64,000 bases of DNA, taken from assembly GCA_035528435.1 (NCBI GenBank), contig DATKYN010000007.1, positions 1 to 64,000 of the forward strand, in the 5' to 3' direction. This stretch comes from SG8-40 sp035528435 (lineage in GTDB: Bacteria > Pseudomonadota > Gammaproteobacteria > Burkholderiales > Eutrophovitaceae). The notes beneath the pieces were generated by a model, which saw only the letters and a list, made by a program, of their open reading frames with translations, ran no database searches and was not told the DNA's origin. The translations under genes and the position numbers were made by a program. Of the stretch, positions 7,516-16,326 are shown piece after piece. Within the stretch, counting starts at the first letter, position 1, and the number at the start of each line of letters is the position of its first letter.

Positions 7516-9344
7516 GCCGGGCGAGAAAAAGACCATCTGAGCTTGCTGCGGAAGCCTTGGCGGCGACCGGGCGGGTGCCTGAGCGTCTCCTCGTGCTGCT
7601 ACTGGTGGCGGGATTGACCTCCTGCGCATCACTCAACCCGCCTCCACTGGAGTACGAAACGGCCAAGTCGCAGTTGGATGACGCGGCCAGTTCGTCGGCA
7701 GATGCGGCGCAGCCGGATGCGGTCAGTGAGGCGCTGTTGCCGCCTATCAACGTGGAGATGCCGCAAGTTGACGGGCGGCCGATTGAGCCCCGATTCGATT
7801 TGCAGGTCAGTAAGGCGCCAGCAAATCAGGTGTTCCTCGCGATCGCTGCCGGCACTCGCTATAGCATGGTGGTCCACCCGGATGTGAAAGAACCGATTTC
7901 GATCGACCTGAAGGATGTCACGGTCGTTGAAGCACTTGAAACCATTCGCGAGGTCTACGGATACGAATACGGTATCAGGGGCACGCGGATCATGATCAAA
8001 CCGATCGGAATGCAAACCCGAGTCTTCCAGGTCAATTACCTGGTTTCGACGCGCAAGGGTGAAACCGAAGTTCGGATCAGCTCCGGTGCGATTTCCGATT
8101 CATCGACACCGGCAACGCAGGGTGCGACAACGGTTCCCGCGTTGTCGGGCACGACGACCAATCAGTCCCTGCAAAGCAGTCAGGTAAAGACGTCGTTGGA
8201 CAATGACCTCTGGGGCGAAATTGCGACTGCCGTGCGCATGATGATTGGCTCTGATGACGGACGCAACGTTGTGGTTAGCCCCCAGGCCGGGGTCATTGTT
8301 GTCCGCGCGCTTCCCGAGGAGTTACGCAATGTTGCCGAACTGCTCGATACCATGTCGGTGGTCGTGGAGCGGCAGGTCATGCTGGAGGCAAAAATTATTG
8401 ATGTGCGGCTGGCTGACGGCGCACAGACCGGGGTTAACTGGGCGGCATTTGCGTCGGGCGACAACAGCCGCTTTGCGGGGGGAGTGCTCACTCCCGGTTC
8501 CACGCTTTCGCCTACCGGCACGCTGACCGCTTTTACGGCGCGCAACGATGATGGAACCATCAAGGCGAATTCGAATCTCGACTCCTTGCCCGGGGCGGTA
8601 TCGGGGTTCATTGAGAGCGGTGCAGGAACGCCCGGCACTCTCATGGGCCTGGCGTTTCAGACCAGTAACTTTGCCGCGATGATTTCGTTCCTTGAGACGC
8701 AGGGCGAATTGTCGGTGCTGTCGAGTCCGCGGATTGCGACCCTGAATAATCAGAAAGCCGTGTTGAAAGTGGGTACGGACGAGTTTTTCGTAACCAATGT
8801 AACGTCGAACGTCACGTTTACCGGGGTGACGAGCACACAGTCCCCGACGATCACCACCCAGCCTTTTTTCTCCGGAGTCGCGCTCGACGTTACACCACAG
8901 ATCGACGACAACGATATCATTACGCTGCACATTCACCCGTCAGTCAGTCGCGTGACCGAAGTCACCAAGGATCTCGATCTGGGGAACGCGGGTCAATTCA
9001 GGTTGCCCCTGGCATCCAGCGAGATCAGCGAATCGGACACGATCGTCCGGGTGACCAACGGTCAGATCGTCGCGATCGGAGGATTGATGAAAGAGTGGTC
9101 GACGCGTAATCGCCGACAGGTACCCGGACTAGGCGATTTGCCGGTGGTCGGCAGTCTGTTCGGAAACTCCCAGCGTGCGGTCGAGAAAAGCGAACTGGTG
9201 ATTCTGGTCAAGCCTACTATTATCCGGAACTCCAATGACTGGCATGATGATATTGTTGACACGCGCAAGCGAGTCGACCGGTTGCAGCGGGATGGCGCAT
9301 CTTCTAACCAGCCGGCCAGTGCGGAACTGTTGGACGCGCAATGA
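7512..9344 (+). CDS. mshL: MSHA pilus secretin MshL
   Basis: A 610-residue outer-membrane secretin. It starts with an N-terminal extension and a lipoprotein signal (LVAGLTSC, Cys at about residue 37). Periplasmic N-domains follow (VFLAIAAGTRYSMVVHPDV, an STN-like/N0 region, then a linker rich in Ser/Thr), and the secretin core covers about residues 275-580 (VMLEAKIIDVRLADG, LSSPRIATLNNQKAVLKVG, VPGLGDLPVVGSLF). It forms the multimeric pore through which the MSHA pilus crosses the outer membrane. The ATG overlaps the mshK stop by four bases. Confidence 0.9.
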   Translation: MSRARKRPSELAAEALAATGRVPERLLVLLLVAGLTSCASLNPPPLEYETAKSQLDDAASSSADAAQPDAVSEALLPPINVEMPQVDGRPIEPRFDLQVSKAPANQVFLAIAAGTRYSMVVHPDVKEPISIDLKDVTVVEALETIREVYGYEYGIRGTRIMIKPIGMQTRVFQVNYLVSTRKGETEVRISSGAISDSSTPATQGATTVPALSGTTTNQSLQSSQVKTSLDNDLWGEIATAVRMMIGSDDGRNVVVSPQAGVIVVRALPEELRNVAELLDTMSVVVERQVMLEAKIIDVRLADGAQTGVNWAAFASGDNSRFAGGVLTPGSTLSPTGTLTAFTARNDDGTIKANSNLDSLPGAVSGFIESGAGTPGTLMGLAFQTSNFAAMISFLETQGELSVLSSPRIATLNNQKAVLKVGTDEFFVTNVTSNVTFTGVTSTQSPTITTQPFFSGVALDVTPQIDDNDIITLHIHPSVSRVTEVTKDLDLGNAGQFRLPLASSEISESDTIVRVTNGQIVAIGGLMKEWSTRNRRQVPGLGDLPVVGSLFGNSQRAVEKSELVILVKPTIIRNSNDWHDDIVDTRKRVDRLQRDGASSNQPASAELLDAQ

Positions 9345-9387
9345 CGACCAGGATCATGAGGACCCGGGTTTGACGGGAAACTAGAGG

Positions 9388-10281
9388 ATGTACCGAGCGC
9401 ATTTCGGGCTGCGAGAACCACCGTTCGGATTAACGCCCGACACGGCGTTCACCTTTTCGGCGTCATCGCATCAGGAAGCGCTCAACGTCTTGCTGGTGGC
9501 GAGCGCCTCCGGTGAGGGATTCATCAAGATTACCGGTGATGTTGGCATGGGCAAAACCCTGCTGTGCCGCCGCTTCCTGTCGACGCTCGGTGATGATCAT
9601 ATCGCCGCCTACATTCCCAACCCGATGCTCGATTTGCGCGGCTTGCTGCTGGCTCTGGCGGAGGAGTTGGGTGCACCGGTGGATCGGGAGGCTGATCAGC
9701 ATGCGCTGATCAAAGCGGTGAATCACGCGCTGCTCGGGTTTGCAAGAAATGGCAAGAAGGTCATCGTGTTTCTGGATGAAGCGCAGGCCATGCCGATCGA
9801 AACGCTCGAAGCCTTGCGGCTGCTCTCGAATCTTGAGACGGAGAAACGCAAACTGGTTCAGGTGGTGCTGTTCGGCCAGCCCGAGCTGGACCAGAAACTC
9901 GCCGCAGCCCCTGTTCGCCAACTCAATCAACGCATCACTTTCCAGCACCAGCTTCGCAGCTTGTCGAAAAATGAGACCGAGCAGTATGTCTCGCATCGTT
10001 TGCGGGTGGCGGGATATGCCGGAGATCAGTTGTTCGCTCGCGGATCGATCGCAGCGCTTTACAAGCATACGGGCGGTGTGCCGCGTTTGATTAACGTCAT
10101 TGCCCACAAATCGCTTCTTGCCGCCTATGGTGAGGGGGCGTCACAGGTTTCACGCAAACATGTTGTCCGTGCTGCCCAGGACACCCCTGCAGCGATTCAT
10201 CGGACATGGTCGCCTCGCCGGGGATTTGCATTGGCAGCCGCCGCGATTTCTGGTGTCGCAGTCTGGCTGTTCATCGCGTGA
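9388..10281 (+). CDS. mshM: MSHA biogenesis ATPase MshM (ExeA-like AAA)
   Basis: A 297-residue AAA ATPase of the ExeA/GspA type. It starts MYRAHFGLREPPFGLTPD, the family signature, and has Walker A GDVGMGKT (about residues 51-58) and Walker B VIVFLDEAQ (about 127-135). A winged-helix-like part follows, and a hydrophobic helix lies at the very C-terminus. Family members help assemble or place the secretin in the cell wall. AGAGG precedes the ATG at 9388. The stop overlaps the GTG of mshN. Confidence 0.85.
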   Translation: MYRAHFGLREPPFGLTPDTAFTFSASSHQEALNVLLVASASGEGFIKITGDVGMGKTLLCRRFLSTLGDDHIAAYIPNPMLDLRGLLLALAEELGAPVDREADQHALIKAVNHALLGFARNGKKVIVFLDEAQAMPIETLEALRLLSNLETEKRKLVQVVLFGQPELDQKLAAAPVRQLNQRITFQHQLRSLSKNETEQYVSHRLRVAGYAGDQLFARGSIAALYKHTGGVPRLINVIAHKSLLAAYGEGASQVSRKHVVRAAQDTPAAIHRTWSPRRGFALAAAAISGVAVWLFIA

Positions 10282-11582
10282 GCCTCATTAATCAGGTATT
10301 GCAGGATCTCGAAGCGCGCCGCGCGGATCCGCCGGCTGAAGTTCCGGTTCCGGAGCAGGTGCGCGCTGTTGACGTGGCGCCCCCGCGAAGCTATCGAGGG
10401 TTGACATTATTGCTGCTCGGATTGGTTGTTGTTGTGGGCGCCGTAATTTTCGTGTGGGCAGGCAATTCATCGCTCGGAACGAAGCTGCAATCCTTTCGTT
10501 CGGATGCACCCGCTGCGCTACCAACGGGCAATAATGCGCAAGCACCGGCTCAGGCAACGGCGGCACCCGGGACCGTGCAGGAGCAGGTTCAGCAAGCGTT
10601 GCTGATGCCGGTATTTCAGTTATCCAGCGAGCTGTCTAGACTGCCTGACAGCGGTGCACCGTTACCCGTCGAGAAGAAGGTGCGCGTTGCACGCACTGAA
10701 ACCTCCCGAGCCAAAGCTGCACCAGGCGCATCAAGCGCTCAGGTTCCCGCATCGGCACCGCGGCCTCAAAAACGCTCAGACGCGCTCGGCGCGACGCCGC
10801 AGCCGGTTGAAAACAGTCGCCCGGCGATCAAGGCATCTGTCGGGGAGAAGTCATTCAAGCAAGAAACGGCGATGCCGGAACAGAAGATTCTGAAGCAGGA
10901 TCAGGCAACAACCTCTTCTGCTGAACCGGCGCTGGAGGAGGTTGTTATCCCGGCAGACATAGCGCCGGGACCGATAGAGAAACAGTCGCGCCAGCTAACG
11001 GCATTCGAGCGTGCGGAGAATGCGTTTCGGCTTGGTGTTGCCAGTCTGCGCCGAGGCCGCATGGCTGAGGCAGAGACGCAATTTCGCGAAGCGATCAGGG
11101 AAGACCGATCGCATCTGGCATCGCAGCAGGCACTTGTTGGTATTCTCATAGACGCTGGCCGCACGGAGCATGCGGAGGAGGTGCTGGCCGAATCACTGCG
11201 CATTAATCTCAGGCAACCGAGACAGGCGATGATCCTCGCACGATTACAGCTTCAGCGGGGCGACCTTGATCTGGCAACTCAGACGCTCGAGAGCGCGAGA
11301 CCGTATGCCGGAACCGATGCAGTCTATTTGTCGTTCCTGGGCGCGGTTCTTCAGCGGGCAGAGCGGCATGAGGAGGCTGTCGGCCAGTATCGCAGCGCGC
11401 TGGCGTTCATGCCTCGGAACGCGATCTGGCTGATGGGCCTTGGGATCAGCCTGCGAGCGCTTGGCAGCGACGGTGAAGCACTGCGGGCATTCGATGAAGC
11501 CGCTTCGATCGGCACGCTTGCGCCTGGCCTGCAGACGTATGTCGAGCAGCAGCGTTTACAACTCGCACGAGCGGTGAACTAA
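10278..11582 (+). CDS. mshN: MSHA biogenesis protein MshN (TPR protein)
   Basis: A 434-residue protein starting with GTG at 10278 (VSLINQVLQDLEARR, the MshN N-terminal signature), overlapping mshM by GTGA. A membrane helix lies at about residues 40-60. Next is a long Pro/Ala/Gln-rich low-complexity linker (about 75-245), then tetratricopeptide repeats (EAETQFREAIREDRSHL and similar) to the end. It probably anchors in the inner membrane with periplasmic TPRs that bind pilus machinery or peptidoglycan. The unit ends here: mshE and mshG, usually next, are absent. Confidence 0.8.
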   Translation: MSLINQVLQDLEARRADPPAEVPVPEQVRAVDVAPPRSYRGLTLLLLGLVVVVGAVIFVWAGNSSLGTKLQSFRSDAPAALPTGNNAQAPAQATAAPGTVQEQVQQALLMPVFQLSSELSRLPDSGAPLPVEKKVRVARTETSRAKAAPGASSAQVPASAPRPQKRSDALGATPQPVENSRPAIKASVGEKSFKQETAMPEQKILKQDQATTSSAEPALEEVVIPADIAPGPIEKQSRQLTAFERAENAFRLGVASLRRGRMAEAETQFREAIREDRSHLASQQALVGILIDAGRTEHAEEVLAESLRINLRQPRQAMILARLQLQRGDLDLATQTLESARPYAGTDAVYLSFLGAVLQRAERHEEAVGQYRSALAFMPRNAIWLMGLGISLRALGSDGEALRAFDEAASIGTLAPGLQTYVEQQRLQLARAVN

Positions 11583-11587
11583 CCGCC

Positions 11588-12280
11588 TCAGCGCTGCGAG
11601 GGGGTTCTCGCAGCAATCCAGCCGACGACTTCTGTCGCACCGGCGCGTTTGAGAACCGAAGCGAGCTCATTCAATGTTGCGCCGGTGGTGATGACATCGT
11701 CGATGACTGCGATAGTCTTTCCGGTCAGGTCTGCATCGCAGCGGAATGCGCCGCGGACATTCCTGGCGCGATCGCGCCATGGTAGAACCGTCTGCGAGTG
11801 TTGAGCCGAGGTTCGTAGCGCGAGCCCTTCCGCAACACGGATGCCAAATGCGCTAATGGCATGCCGCGCTATTTCCGTGGCTTGATTGAAGCCGCGCTCG
11901 CGCAGACGCGCTGCCGCGATCGGCATTGGCAAAACGATATCGGGATAGGGTTCCTGTTCGAGAAGTTGTGCAAGCGCAAACGCCAGTACCCGGGCTGCGG
12001 CGAGGTTGCGCGCATATTTGAGGTCCGTGATCAGAAAATCCACTGGCGACAGATAGTCAACCGGAACGACAACCCGGTCATACGCGGGGAGACGCTTGAT
12101 ACAGCGTCCGCACCGCACGGGACCCGGGGTCGGGGCCGCGCAGCTCGGGCAGCGGTGGCCGTTGATGAAGGGCAGGGAGCTGAAGCAGGCGTGGCACAAT
12201 CCGGTCGCGGTCGAAGGCGCAGCGCAAAGCAGGCAGCTACCCGGCAAGGCCATACGAAGGCGGGCACCGATGCTAATCAT
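11588..12280 (-). CDS. comF: ComF family protein (phosphoribosyltransferase-like, DNA uptake)
   Basis: A 230-residue ComF protein. The N-terminus has a four-cysteine zinc-binding pattern (CLLCAAP, CHACF, CPSCAAP, CGRCIKR). The C-terminal part has the type I phosphoribosyltransferase PRPP loop VIAVIDDVITTGATLNE (written here as AVIDDVITTGAT). ComF proteins are needed for single-stranded DNA handling in natural transformation. I used the ATG at 12280 (MISIGARLRM); a longer frame to 12391 lacks family similarity. It faces mshN with only 5 bases between stops and is divergent from bioB. A transformation gene beside a type IV pilus-like locus is suggestive but is also common bioB context. Confidence 0.85.
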   Translation of the reverse strand: MISIGARLRMALPGSCLLCAAPSTATGLCHACFSSLPFINGHRCPSCAAPTPGPVRCGRCIKRLPAYDRVVVPVDYLSPVDFLITDLKYARNLAAARVLAFALAQLLEQEPYPDIVLPMPIAAARLRERGFNQATEIARHAISAFGIRVAEGLALRTSAQHSQTVLPWRDRARNVRGAFRCDADLTGKTIAVIDDVITTGATLNELASVLKRAGATEVVGWIAARTPSQR

Positions 12281-12392
12281 GCCAGCCAGTGAACCGCGCG
12301 GTTTCCGGAATTTCGGCTGAGCCGAAAGCAGTGCCAGGCGCTGCTGTCGCGGGCGTGAATGCTTCCACGGTATCCCTGCAGGTATCCGCACA

Positions 12393-12398
12393 TATAAT
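12393..12398 (+). promoter_or_regulatory. -10 element of probable bioB promoter
   Basis: A perfect TATAAT lies 37 bases before the chosen bioB start. At 17-18 bases upstream there is only a poor -35 match (around GTATCC). No biotin-repressor palindrome was found next to it. It is a plausible promoter for bioB-bioC. Confidence 0.45.
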
Positions 12399-12435
12399 AC
12401 GCATGTTCACTCCAACCACACGGAACCACATTGTA

Positions 12436-13440
12436 ATGAACACTGTCGCGACGAAGCCGCACAATTCCGGGCAGGATGGCGCTGCAAAACACTGGACGAT
12501 GAATGCCGTCATGGGTTTGTTTGAATTGCCGTTCGGTGACCTTCTATACAGAGCGCAGCAGACGCATCGGGCGAACTTCAAACCCAACACAGTCCAGCTC
12601 TCGACGCTGCTTTCGGTCAAGACCGGCGGGTGTCCGGAGGATTGCGGTTATTGCCCGCAGGCAGCCCGCTATCAAACAGGCGTTGAGAACGAAGCGCTGA
12701 TGAGCGTCGATGAAGTGGTTGCAGTCGCCAGAGCAGCAAAGGAGACGGGTGCGACACGGTTTTGCATGGGTGCAGCCTGGCGTGGCCCCAAGCAGCGAGA
12801 CCTGGACAAGGTCGCGGAAATGATTGTCGCGGTGAAATCGTTGGGCCTTGAAACCTGTGCCACGCTGGGTATGTTGAAAGAAGGGCAGGCGGAACAGCTC
12901 AAGTCTGCCGGGCTTGACTATTACAACCACAATATCGATACCGGCTCGGAGCACTATGGCGAAATCATTTCCACCCGCAATCAGGAAGATCGCTTTGAAA
13001 CCTTGACCCGCGTTCGCCAGGCCGGCGTCAACGTGTGCTGTGGCGGGATCGTCGGTATGGGTGAGTCGCGCGAATCACGGGCTGAACTGATTTCAATGCT
13101 GGCCAATATGGAACCCTATCCGGAGAGCGTACCGATCAACAATCTGGTTCAGGTCAAGGGCACACCGCTTCATGGCATTAGCGAGATTGATCCATTCGAG
13201 TTCGTGCGCACGATCGCCTGCGCGCGCCTGACCATGCCACGGGCAATGGTGCGTTTGTCGGCCGGGCGCGAGCAGATGTCCGATGAACTTCAGGCACTGT
13301 GTTTTATGGCGGGTGCGAACTCCATCTTTTACGGAGACAAGCTGTTGACGACCGGCAATCCCCAGGCGGCCGCTGACCGCGGGTTGTTTGACAGACTCGG
13401 TATCGAACCATCCACCAGCGACGGATTGCACCTCGGCTAG
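12436..13440 (+). CDS. bioB: Biotin synthase BioB
   Basis: A 334-residue radical-SAM enzyme that inserts sulfur into dethiobiotin as the last step of biotin synthesis. The SAM cluster motif CPEDCGYC is complete (Cys-X3-Cys-X2-Cys). Other BioB marks are present: CMGAAWRGP, YYNHNIDTG, CCGGIVGMGES and GANSIFYGDKLLTT, including residues that hold the [2Fe-2S] cluster. ATG at 12436 (MNTVATKPHN) gives a length close to the usual 345; an ATG at 12499 is also possible. No Shine-Dalgarno is obvious. bioC follows 143 bases later. Confidence 0.95.
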   Translation: MNTVATKPHNSGQDGAAKHWTMNAVMGLFELPFGDLLYRAQQTHRANFKPNTVQLSTLLSVKTGGCPEDCGYCPQAARYQTGVENEALMSVDEVVAVARAAKETGATRFCMGAAWRGPKQRDLDKVAEMIVAVKSLGLETCATLGMLKEGQAEQLKSAGLDYYNHNIDTGSEHYGEIISTRNQEDRFETLTRVRQAGVNVCCGGIVGMGESRESRAELISMLANMEPYPESVPINNLVQVKGTPLHGISEIDPFEFVRTIACARLTMPRAMVRLSAGREQMSDELQALCFMAGANSIFYGDKLLTTGNPQAAADRGLFDRLGIEPSTSDGLHLG

Positions 13441-13583
13441 ATGCCAATCTGATGGGAACAGAAGCGATCTGGCTCAATTCGGTCCCGCTTCTGCCAGCCG
13501 CGCCCGCGCGGCCGTATATTGGAAGACGCCCGATGTCCCTGCGATCGATGCCATATATGATCGCGGTGTCGGCGTAATAAGCC

Positions 13584-14441
13584 GTGCAAAAGACAATACT
13601 GCGCCGGTCGTTTGACCGCGCCGCCGAAACCTATGATTCCGTGGCTGCGCTGCCGCGAGAAATTGCGCAGCGGATGACCGAAAGGCTGTTGCTGGTGCAA
13701 TTGCCGGTGCGGCGGATTCTGGACGCGGGATGCGGTACCGGCAGCGCCGGGTTATTGCTGCAGCAAAGGTTTGACGGTGCTACGGTCATCGACCTTGACG
13801 TTTCCGCGAAGATGTTGGCACAGCGAGTGGCGCGCCCGACGCGGCGTTGGTTGGGAATGGGCCGGCGGCCGACGCGACTCCCGGTGCGCGCGGACTTTCA
13901 GAAGTTGCCCCTGGCATCCGCAAGCATTGACCTCGTCTGGTCGAATCTGGCTTTGCATTGGGCGCAGGATCTGCCGCTGGCTCTGGCCGAGGCAATCCGG
14001 GCGTTGCGTCCCGGTGGCTTACTCATGTTTTCCATCTTTGGTCCGGATACGCTGCAGGAACTCAGGATTGCATCATCTGGCGGTGAATTCCGTGTCAATC
14101 AACACGCCGACATGCACGATATCGGCGACATGCTGGTGCACTGTGGCTATGCCGATCCGGTCATGGACATGGAGAAGATTACCTTGACCTATGACGCCCT
14201 TGGCGGATTGTTGCGCGATCTCAGATCACATGGCTCAGCCGCTGTGGCGGCTGCGGGCGAGCAGGGTTTGCGTCCCCGCTCGAGCTATCTTCGCGTCGTC
14301 TCGCGTTACGAACAGTTTCGAGGGGTGGACGCGCGATTGCCGGCCACGTTCGAGGTGATTTATGGCCACGCCTGGAAGCCGGAATCACGGTTGTCCCCGA
14401 AAGGCAAACCGGTGATAGACATCCACGCGGCACCGGGATAG
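13584..14441 (+). CDS. bioC: Malonyl-ACP O-methyltransferase BioC
   Basis: A 285-residue SAM-dependent class I methyltransferase. Motif I is ILDAGCGTGSAGLLL (about residues 45-59), and the post-motif region reads LPLASASIDLVWSNLALHWAQD, typical of BioC. BioC methylates the free carboxyl of malonyl-ACP so that fatty-acid enzymes can build the pimeloyl chain. It starts at GTG 13584 (VQKTILRRSFDRAAETYD), which fits the family N-terminus. It probably shares the bioB transcript. No bioH, bioF, bioA or bioD is in the window. Confidence 0.85.
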   Translation: MQKTILRRSFDRAAETYDSVAALPREIAQRMTERLLLVQLPVRRILDAGCGTGSAGLLLQQRFDGATVIDLDVSAKMLAQRVARPTRRWLGMGRRPTRLPVRADFQKLPLASASIDLVWSNLALHWAQDLPLALAEAIRALRPGGLLMFSIFGPDTLQELRIASSGGEFRVNQHADMHDIGDMLVHCGYADPVMDMEKITLTYDALGGLLRDLRSHGSAAVAAAGEQGLRPRSSYLRVVSRYEQFRGVDARLPATFEVIYGHAWKPESRLSPKGKPVIDIHAAPG

Positions 14442-14646
14442 CCAAGGGTGTCAGTAGCATTCGCGAACGAATTTTGCCCCACGCGTACATACGACCCAAC
14501 CGAATCTGCAGCCAGTCTTGTATTGCATCCATGCACTGCCCGGCAAGTCATGCTCTTCCTGCTGATTTTGCTGCTGTTTCCTTGCTTCGCGTCAGTTCGC
14601 TATGTTACATTTCCTCGCCGTCGAACCAATCGTGGACAGCTTTAAT

Positions 14647-15120
14647 ATGTCGTCACTTGAGTTGGGAGAAAACGTTCAGTTCGGAATTATTTCCCGACGA
14701 AATAACTCAAGTTCACGACAGGTCCGGCAGCTTGTTTTCGGATCACTCGGTGTATTTACGCTGGCGGTCGCCACTGCTTTTGCACTGGTAGGCGCATGGC
14801 CGATTGCACCATTCGCAGGGGCTGAATGTCTGGCGCTGTTTTTCGCTTATTGCTGGTTGCAGCGTCATGACGAGGATTACGAGCTGATTACGATTGAGGG
14901 CGACAACGTCGTTGTGGAAACCCGGGACGGCGGCAAGCGGGAACAACGCCGGATGAGCCGGTTCTGGGCGCATGTGGTGATTGAAGAAGTCTCGAGCCGT
15001 AAGCAGAGGGTATTTCTGCGGGCTCATGGGCGAGAAATCGAATTTGGTAGACTGCTTTCCGACGAGGCCAAACTGTCCGTAGCCAAACAGCTGCGCTCGA
15101 AATTATCCGCGTTGGTTTGA
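14647..15120 (+). CDS. DUF2244 membrane protein upstream of coxB
   Basis: A 157-residue protein with two close hydrophobic helices (about residues 28-47 and 52-70) and a C-terminal soluble part (VVETRDGGKREQRRMSRFWAHVVIEE). This matches DUF2244 integral membrane proteins, which often sit before coxB. Function is unknown; location suggests a part in oxidase biogenesis. ATG at 14647 (MSSLELGENVQFGI) fits the family. Its stop overlaps a possible earlier coxB start, so the two genes are probably cotranscribed. Confidence 0.7.
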   Translation: MSSLELGENVQFGIISRRNNSSSRQVRQLVFGSLGVFTLAVATAFALVGAWPIAPFAGAECLALFFAYCWLQRHDEDYELITIEGDNVVVETRDGGKREQRRMSRFWAHVVIEEVSSRKQRVFLRAHGREIEFGRLLSDEAKLSVAKQLRSKLSALV

Positions 15121-15155
15121 TTAATAACGATATTAAAAGCACGTTCGGGGGAAGT

Positions 15156-16280
15156 ATGGGGTTGAAAGCCTTTTCGCGTCTGTTTTGTCTGGCGGCAGCC
15201 ATGCTCGTGTCTGGTGTGGCATTGGCCGAGTATCGACTGAATCTCAAGCCGGCCAACACCGCGCTCGGCGAGGCGGTCTACGATCTGCACACGCTGGTAA
15301 TGATCATCATTACCGTTATCTTTGTCGGCGTGTTCGGTTTCATGTTCTATTCCATTTTCAAGCACCGCAAGTCAGCCGGACACGAGGCCGCACATTTTCA
15401 CGAGAACACCACGGTCGAGATTGTCTGGACGGTGGTGCCCGTGTTTATCCTGATCGGTCTTGCCTGGCCGGCCACCAAGACGCTCCTTGAAATGCGGGAT
15501 ACCTCGGCACCGGACATGACGATCAAGGTGACCGGCTATCAGTGGAAGTGGGGTTACGAATATCTGGACGACGACGTCAAGTTCTACAGTGCCCTGGCGA
15601 CGCCGCGGGACCAGATCGAGGGCAATGCCGAGAAAGGCGAAAACTATCTGCTTGAGGTCGACAAGCCCCTGGTCGTGCCCGTTGGCAAGAAAGTACGAAT
15701 CCTGACGACGGCGAACGATGTCCTGCACGCCTGGTACGTTCCGGAGCTTGCAGTCAAACAGGATGCCATCCCCGGATTCATTCGCGACACCTGGTTCCGG
15801 GCCGAAGAAACCGGCACCTTCCGCGGACAGTGCGCGGAGTTGTGTGGCAAGGAACACGGCTTCATGCCGATCGTTGTCAATGTGGTCAGTGAAAACGACT
15901 ACAAGATCTGGGTTGCCGAGCAAAAGTCCGGTACTGGCGCGGCAGCTTACGATCCCGCCAAAACCTATACGGTCGCGGAGCTGAGTTCTGCCGGCGAATC
16001 CGTATACGGCACCCATTGCGTGGCTTGCCATCAGCCTGGCGGCAACGGTATGCCGCCGACGTTTCCAGCGCTGACTGGAGGGAAGATTACAACGGGACCA
16101 ATCGCCAACCATCTGGATATCGTTCTGAATGGCAGCAAGAAGAACCCGATGATGGCGGCGTTCGGGTCTCAGCTCAGCGATATGGAAATAGCCGCGGTTA
16201 TTACCTACGAGCGAAATGCGCTGGGAAATTCTGTGGGCGATTCGTTGCAGCCCGGTGAAGTGGCTGCGGCACGCAATTAA
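15156..16280 (+). CDS. coxB: Cytochrome c oxidase subunit II with fused cytochrome c domain
   Basis: A 374-residue protein: signal peptide (to about residue 25, VALAEYRL), two membrane helices (about 45-68 and 85-105), and a cupredoxin domain with the CuA ligands (NDVLHAWYVP and CAELCGKEHGFM). It then has a C-terminal class I cytochrome c domain with heme motif CVACH and a likely Met ligand in NPMMAAFG. It accepts electrons from cytochrome c, and the fused heme makes it caa3-like. ATG at 15156 follows GGGGGAAG; the earlier in-frame ATT/ATG region at 15117 lacks this. ctaD follows after 46 bases. Confidence 0.93.
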   Translation: MGLKAFSRLFCLAAAMLVSGVALAEYRLNLKPANTALGEAVYDLHTLVMIIITVIFVGVFGFMFYSIFKHRKSAGHEAAHFHENTTVEIVWTVVPVFILIGLAWPATKTLLEMRDTSAPDMTIKVTGYQWKWGYEYLDDDVKFYSALATPRDQIEGNAEKGENYLLEVDKPLVVPVGKKVRILTTANDVLHAWYVPELAVKQDAIPGFIRDTWFRAEETGTFRGQCAELCGKEHGFMPIVVNVVSENDYKIWVAEQKSGTGAAAYDPAKTYTVAELSSAGESVYGTHCVACHQPGGNGMPPTFPALTGGKITTGPIANHLDIVLNGSKKNPMMAAFGSQLSDMEIAAVITYERNALGNSVGDSLQPGEVAAARN

Positions 16281-16326
16281 CAGTTCTCGGACATAGAAGA
16301 CATTAAAGGTTCGGAAGGAGAATCAA

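Noticed and set aside
12281..12435. Biotin-repressor (BirA) operator before bioB
   Set aside because: No TTGTAAACC-type half-site pair with the right spacing was found; only a -10 element is supported.
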